In this document: in pieces, positions 5,715 through 6,686 of the stretch | Layout: every line of letters starts with the position of its first letter | Numbering within the stretch: position 1 is the stretch's first letter | Assembly: GCA_028679275.1 (NCBI GenBank) | Contig: JAJRBV010000195.1 | Span: 1-6,686 of the forward strand | DNA from: Methanoregulaceae archaeon | Lineage (GTDB): Archaea; Halobacteriota; Methanomicrobia; Methanomicrobiales; Methanospirillaceae | Direction: 5' to 3' | Length of the DNA stretch: 6,686 nt | The notes under the pieces: model-generated | The model's database searches: none | What the model was told of the DNA's origin: nothing | What the model saw: only the letters and a program-made list of their open reading frames with translations | Made by a program: the position numbers and the translations under genes

Positions 5715-6686
5715 ATGAAGATTGCGATTATCGGGGCCTCCGGGTATGCCGGAGGAGACCTGATCCGGCTGCTTCTTTCCCATCCCAAGGCAGAAGTAAC
5801 CTGCGCCACCTCCAGGAAGCTTGCCGGAAAGCCTCTGGATTCGGTGCATCCCCACCTGAAAGGATATACCCGTCTCAGCTTTGAAAACCCCTCAATCGAT
5901 GCAATCGATGTCGACATCGCCTTTCTGTCAGTGCCGCACACTGCTGCGATGGCATATGCCCGGGCTCTCCTTGATCGCGGGATCAAAGTTATTGACCTTT
6001 CTGCAGACTACCGGCTCCCAAAGGAGACATTCGAGAAGGTATACGGAGTTGCCCATACCGACTATTTTGAAGCACCGTACGGGATCCCGGAACTCCACCG
6101 GGACGAGTACCGGACAGCGGATTTTGTCTCGAATCCCGGATGTTTTCCGACCGGTGCAACCCTGGCAGCCGCTCCTCTTGTCCCCTATGCCCATACAGTC
6201 ATCTACGATTCAAAAACAGGGGTGAGTGGTGCCGGGGACAACCCTTCGGCGACCACCCACTATCCCAATGTGGCCGATAACATCAATCCTTACAAATGGA
6301 CTGCTCACCGCCACCTTGCCGAGATGCGGAACGAAGTCAGCCGGATTAACCAAAAGACGAAATGCTATTTCACCCCCCACCTTGTTCCGGTTAACCGCGG
6401 GATCCTTACGACCGCACATATACTCCTGAATGAACCGATGGGGCAGGATGAAGTGGAAGCATTATACCGGAGATACTACGAAGGAGAGTATTTTGTGAGG
6501 TACCAGACCCCGGTCCTTGCTGCAGTCCGGGGAAGCAATTTCTGTGACATCAGGGCAGAAAGTGAAGGTGAACGGGTCGTGGCGGTGTCTGCGATCGATA
6601 ACCTTGGGAAGGGAGCATCCGGACAGGCGATTCAGAATATGAACGTTATCTGTGGCTTTGATGAGAGGGACGGTCTCCGGGCTCCC
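5715..6686 (+). CDS. argC: N-acetyl-gamma-glutamyl-phosphate reductase (C-terminus cut by window edge)
   Basis: The frame runs 324 codons from ATG to the window end without a stop. ArgC reduces N-acetylglutamyl-5-phosphate to the semialdehyde with NADPH, the third step of arginine biosynthesis from glutamate in the cytoplasm. The N-terminal NADP-binding motif is [14 protein letters not shown] (7-20). SVPH (72-75) and DLSADYR (94-100) are family-typical. The catalytic Cys143 lies in SNPGCFPT (139-146). [10 protein letters not shown] and the HRH motif (198-200), which carries the active-site histidine, follow. [15 protein letters not shown] near the C-terminus is also diagnostic. Proteins of this family end soon after the [10 protein letters not shown] block and the following helix, so only a handful of residues should be missing. 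In related methanogens argJ and argB often follow, but that lies outside the window. The start is set by the N-terminal motif and the TATA spacing, not by a strong ribosome-binding site. Confidence 0.96.
   Translation, partial: MKIAIIGASGYAGGDLIRLLLSHPKAEVTCATSRKLAGKPLDSVHPHLKGYTRLSFENPSIDAIDVDIAFLSVPHTAAMAYARALLDRGIKVIDLSADYRLPKETFEKVYGVAHTDYFEAPYGIPELHRDEYRTADFVSNPGCFPTGATLAAAPLVPYAHTVIYDSKTGVSGAGDNPSATTHYPNVADNINPYKWTAHRHLAEMRNEVSRINQKTKCYFTPHLVPVNRGILTTAHILLNEPMGQDEVEALYRRYYEGEYFVRYQTPVLAAVRGSNFCDIRAESEGERVVAVSAIDNLGKGASGQAIQNMNVICGFDERDGLRAP

Noticed and set aside
5906..5919. 14-bp perfect palindrome CGATGTCGACATCG inside argC
   Set aside because: It lies in coding DNA and follows from the Ile-Asp-Val-Asp-Ile codons, so it needs no other explanation.

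Overview
The window looks like a piece of a methanogenic euryarchaeal chromosome, most likely from the order Methanomicrobiales (Methanoregula-like). This assignment rests on protein character and archaeal promoter layout, not on a database search. Protein-coding DNA is moderately GC-rich, and the gaps are AT-rich with archaeal TATA-type boxes. Recognisable genes are a methanogen-type acetyl-CoA synthetase, a family 6 (HDG-type) DNA glycosylase, a DUF2178 membrane protein and an archaeal-type ArgC. I see no rRNA, tRNA, CRISPR array, insertion sequence or phage gene.

Layout. Positions 1-5258 are all transcribed leftwards (minus strand). At the left edge (1-410) lies a nearly complete small four-helix membrane protein, probably DUF2178, with an AT-rich promoter holding a 16-bp inverted repeat. 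After a 241-bp gap comes a two-gene unit: a TMEM175/DUF1211-type membrane protein, probably a K+ channel (1185-1826), whose stop overlaps the start of a hypoxanthine/uracil-DNA glycosylase (652-1188) as ATGA. After a further 251-bp gap comes a second two-gene unit, acsA (3360-5258) followed 31 bp later by an OFA-family major facilitator transporter (2078-3328). This pair probably brings in a small monocarboxylate, most simply acetate, and activates it to acetyl-CoA for carbon assimilation. Rightwards from 5715 runs argC (arginine biosynthesis), which leaves the window a few codons before its expected end.

The 456-bp divergent gap between acsA and argC (5259-5714) is the most structured non-coding part. 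It holds a perfect 26-bp AT-rich palindrome (5496-5521), a likely long acsA leader with an 8-bp-arm hairpin and a possible upstream reading frame that stops on the acsA ribosome-binding site, and a TATA-like box about 25 nt from the argC start, which suggests a leaderless argC transcript.

Overall this is mostly ordinary housekeeping DNA. I found no convincing new multi-gene system. The points worth a second look are the palindrome and leader upstream of acsA, an Asn in place of the usual Arg in the C-terminal-domain motif of AcsA, and the translational coupling of a channel-like gene to a DNA repair gene.
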